Shown here in pieces: positions 6,209 to 7,709 of a stretch of 7,709 bases of DNA (its first letter is position 1; each line of letters begins with the position of its first letter). A model generated the notes under the pieces. That model was not told where the DNA came from, ran no database searches, and saw only the letters and a list, made by a program, of their open reading frames with translations. Origin of the DNA: Pseudomonadota bacterium (GTDB lineage Bacteria > Pseudomonadota > Alphaproteobacteria > Rhizobiales > Hyphomicrobiaceae); NCBI GenBank assembly GCA_021813195.1, contig JAKALI010000174.1, forward strand, positions 1 to 7,709, read 5' to 3'. Position numbers and translations under genes: made by a program.

Positions 6209-7709
6209 CTAGCCCTGTGCTTTGCGCCTCAGGAACAATTTCGACTTTCTCTTCTTCGATTGAGCAATCGCATTCCCGATGCAGCGGATGCACACACCTT
6301 CGTTCGCGTGATGCATGCCCGGTTTGCCCTTGAGCCGCGGCCGACCCTCGAACTGATCGAATCCCATGTGATGGAGCCCGATGACCTCCCACTTGTCTGT
6401 TTCGAACACAGGACTGCCCGAGTTGCCGCGCTCCGTCGGGGCGCGGTAGTGGAGATAAACCGGACGCTCCTGGTTCGCGCTGCGAGAGCCGTAGTCGACG
6501 AGCACGCCTTTGGAGCCTGTGAGCGTGCCCACGATCGACAGAGAGAGTGGCCCGCCCAGGGGATGCCCAATCACGCTCACCCGCGTGCCGTCGGTTCCCT
6601 TGTCCTGATCGGCCGCTTTGAGTTCGCGGCCTTTGGCGATCGGCAACGCCAAGTTCCGCAGCCTCGCAGGATCGCTCGTCACTTTGACGAGGCAGGCGTC
6701 GTGCTCGGCAACAGAAGACTGCCACTCAACATTAGGATCGAATTTCAGCTCCGCTCCGTCTGCCGCTTCGAGCTTGGCATGCGCTGTCCGTGGATCGAGC
6801 ACGGCCGACGGTTCATACCCCTCTTTGTTCGGCTCACTCATGACGTGGCCGTTTGTCAGGAGATAAAGATCGTCGCCCAAGGACTCGCACAGGTCTCCGC
6901 CGCGCAGCAAGAAGCCGGTTCCCATGGTGTTTCCCGTCGAATCGCACAGGGCAGCCACGCCCGCCGAGCGGCGCACGACGACTTGCAGGGCTGCCAAGTG
7001 CACATACTCTCCGCCTGGCACCATCGTTTCCGCGTAACGATTCGCCTCCTGAGAGTGAGCAAATCGGCTAAGTGCATTGAGGCCGTTACCGGGCAAGGTG
7101 AACTGGCCCTCGTCCTGCCCGATCTCGGCGGCTTTCAACACCGCGAGAATGGCGCCGGCCTGCGCACATCCGGGCTTAATGCGCCATGCCTGCTCTAACT
7201 GGCGCGCCGTGCCGGCGAGTTTGAACGCGTCGGCGGCTGGGTGGCGCGCGTACAGCCCGAAATATTGTCCAGCCGCGGCATACTCCTTGAGTGCCAGATG
7301 CAATTCTCCAAGTGTTGCCAGAACCCAGGGATCGGCCGTTGATTGCGCTTCTGGCTCGAGAGCCGCGATCATCCGCTGCGCCATCTCCTCGGGCGTTACG
7401 CCGGCGGGATTGGCGATGTCTTGTCCATCTTCCCGCGCGAGCAGGAGCATGCACATGAGATTGCTGCCGTTCCAATAATTGTCGCCAGGCTTAGAGGGAT
7501 CATAGGCGGCAGCGTAGTGCGTGATGGCCTGCTGAAGATAGGTCTTGAACTTAGCCCGCACCGATGGCGGAGCGAACCCTGCGTGTACATTGTCGACATA
7601 GAGCTGTTTGTAGGCGCGCCCCAGCAATCCATGCGCCTCTACGAATGCTTCGCGTGGCAAATCTTTAAGCGTTAGCATGTGCTCGAGCATCGTGATGGCG
7701 GCATGGACC
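6209..7709 (-). CDS. TPR-like (TRAFs-binding/TPR-S-like) and trypsin-like serine protease, N-terminus beyond window
   Basis: At least 493 residues numbered from the ATG at 7690. The frame stays open to the edge (six more codons, reading VHAAIT) and that ATG has no Shine-Dalgarno, so the gene probably starts outside. Residues 1-200 are helical with TPR-like periodicity. LLGRAYKQLYVDN (22-34) and NYWNGSNLMCMLLLAR (71-86) resemble the DUF4071/MAP3K TRAFs-binding (TPR-S) domain of ASK1 kinases and bacterial signalling proteins. From about 232 a chymotrypsin-fold protease follows: GTGFLL (257-262), LTNGHV with H282, EHDACLVKV with D331, VIGHPLGG (373-380), and RGNSGSPVF with S424. The triad is complete, with oxyanion-hole GNSG and VIGLHHMG (437-443) behind it. 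The C-terminus is basic (KKRKSKLFLRRK). No signal peptide or membrane segment is visible in this part, so cytoplasmic action is possible. Substrate unknown. Confidence 0.88.
   Translation of the reverse strand, partial: VHAAITMLEHMLTLKDLPREAFVEAHGLLGRAYKQLYVDNVHAGFAPPSVRAKFKTYLQQAITHYAAAYDPSKPGDNYWNGSNLMCMLLLAREDGQDIANPAGVTPEEMAQRMIAALEPEAQSTADPWVLATLGELHLALKEYAAAGQYFGLYARHPAADAFKLAGTARQLEQAWRIKPGCAQAGAILAVLKAAEIGQDEGQFTLPGNGLNALSRFAHSQEANRYAETMVPGGEYVHLAALQVVVRRSAGVAALCDSTGNTMGTGFLLRGGDLCESLGDDLYLLTNGHVMSEPNKEGYEPSAVLDPRTAHAKLEAADGAELKFDPNVEWQSSVAEHDACLVKVTSDPARLRNLALPIAKGRELKAADQDKGTDGTRVSVIGHPLGGPLSLSIVGTLTGSKGVLVDYGSRSANQERPVYLHYRAPTERGNSGSPVFETDKWEVIGLHHMGFDQFEGRPRLKGKPGMHHANEGVCIRCIGNAIAQSKKRKSKLFLRRKAQG

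Noticed and set aside
6135..6725. A 196-codon minus-strand open frame ending in the gap before the protease
   Set aside because: It overlaps the protease gene in another frame with an Arg/Ser-rich, low-quality product. It does not represent a frameshifted part of the protease, which is continuous.
6152..7198. A 348-codon open frame on the plus strand, antisense to the protease gene
   Set aside because: The protease frame on the other strand has a full catalytic triad and family motifs. The plus frame gives an Arg/His-rich product with no recognisable domain and is the usual complementary-strand artefact of GC-rich genes.

Overview
The window reads as a chromosomal stretch of an alphaproteobacterium, most likely of the order Hyphomicrobiales (Hyphomicrobium-like). 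The basis is the GroEL/GroES and ArgB protein sequences, the moderately high GC content, a CIRCE element combined with a CTTG-type heat-shock promoter, and an FNR/FixK-type box. The genus is inferred from memory of the families, not from a search.

Layout from left to right. (1) The 3' part of argB (acetylglutamate kinase, arginine biosynthesis) runs in from the left edge and ends at 557. (2) Convergent to it on the minus strand lie a YbhB/YbcL-type PEBP protein (580-1047) and a small secreted four-cysteine protein (1075-1392; a GTG start at 1488 is possible). (3) A 307-base divergent spacer follows, with several perfect palindromes and an FNR/FixK-like box at 1555-1568. It drives rightward into a universal stress protein (1700-2140). 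(4) A small minus-strand hypothetical protein (2192-2524) follows. (5) The groES-groEL chaperonin operon (2815-4876) has a heat-shock-type promoter, a perfect CIRCE operator for HrcA, a 130-base intercistronic gap and a strong intrinsic terminator at 4899-4930. Upstream of its promoter is a micro-ORF with an excellent Shine-Dalgarno and an internal hairpin. (6) A SnoaL-like/NTF2-fold protein (4940-5374, minus) is divergent from an HxlR-family regulator (5507-5878, plus). The 132-base intergenic region holds a recognisable promoter and an inverted repeat, which makes this a typical regulator-target pair. (7) A 330-base stretch with no recognisable gene precedes a minus-strand ORF that is still open at the right edge (6209-7709). 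That ORF joins an N-terminal helical, TPR-like region resembling the ASK1/MAP3K TRAFs-binding (DUF4071, TPR-S) domain to a trypsin-like serine protease with a complete H/D/S triad.

Much of the middle of the window is stress-related: chaperonin, universal stress protein with a possible oxygen-responsive site, and a regulator with the single N-terminal cysteine typical of redox-sensing HxlR proteins. The right end is accessory in character. The TPR-S-like/trypsin protein is the best candidate for an under-described system, because this pairing is known from bacterial signalling and conflict proteins. Its N-terminus and any upstream partner genes lie outside the window.
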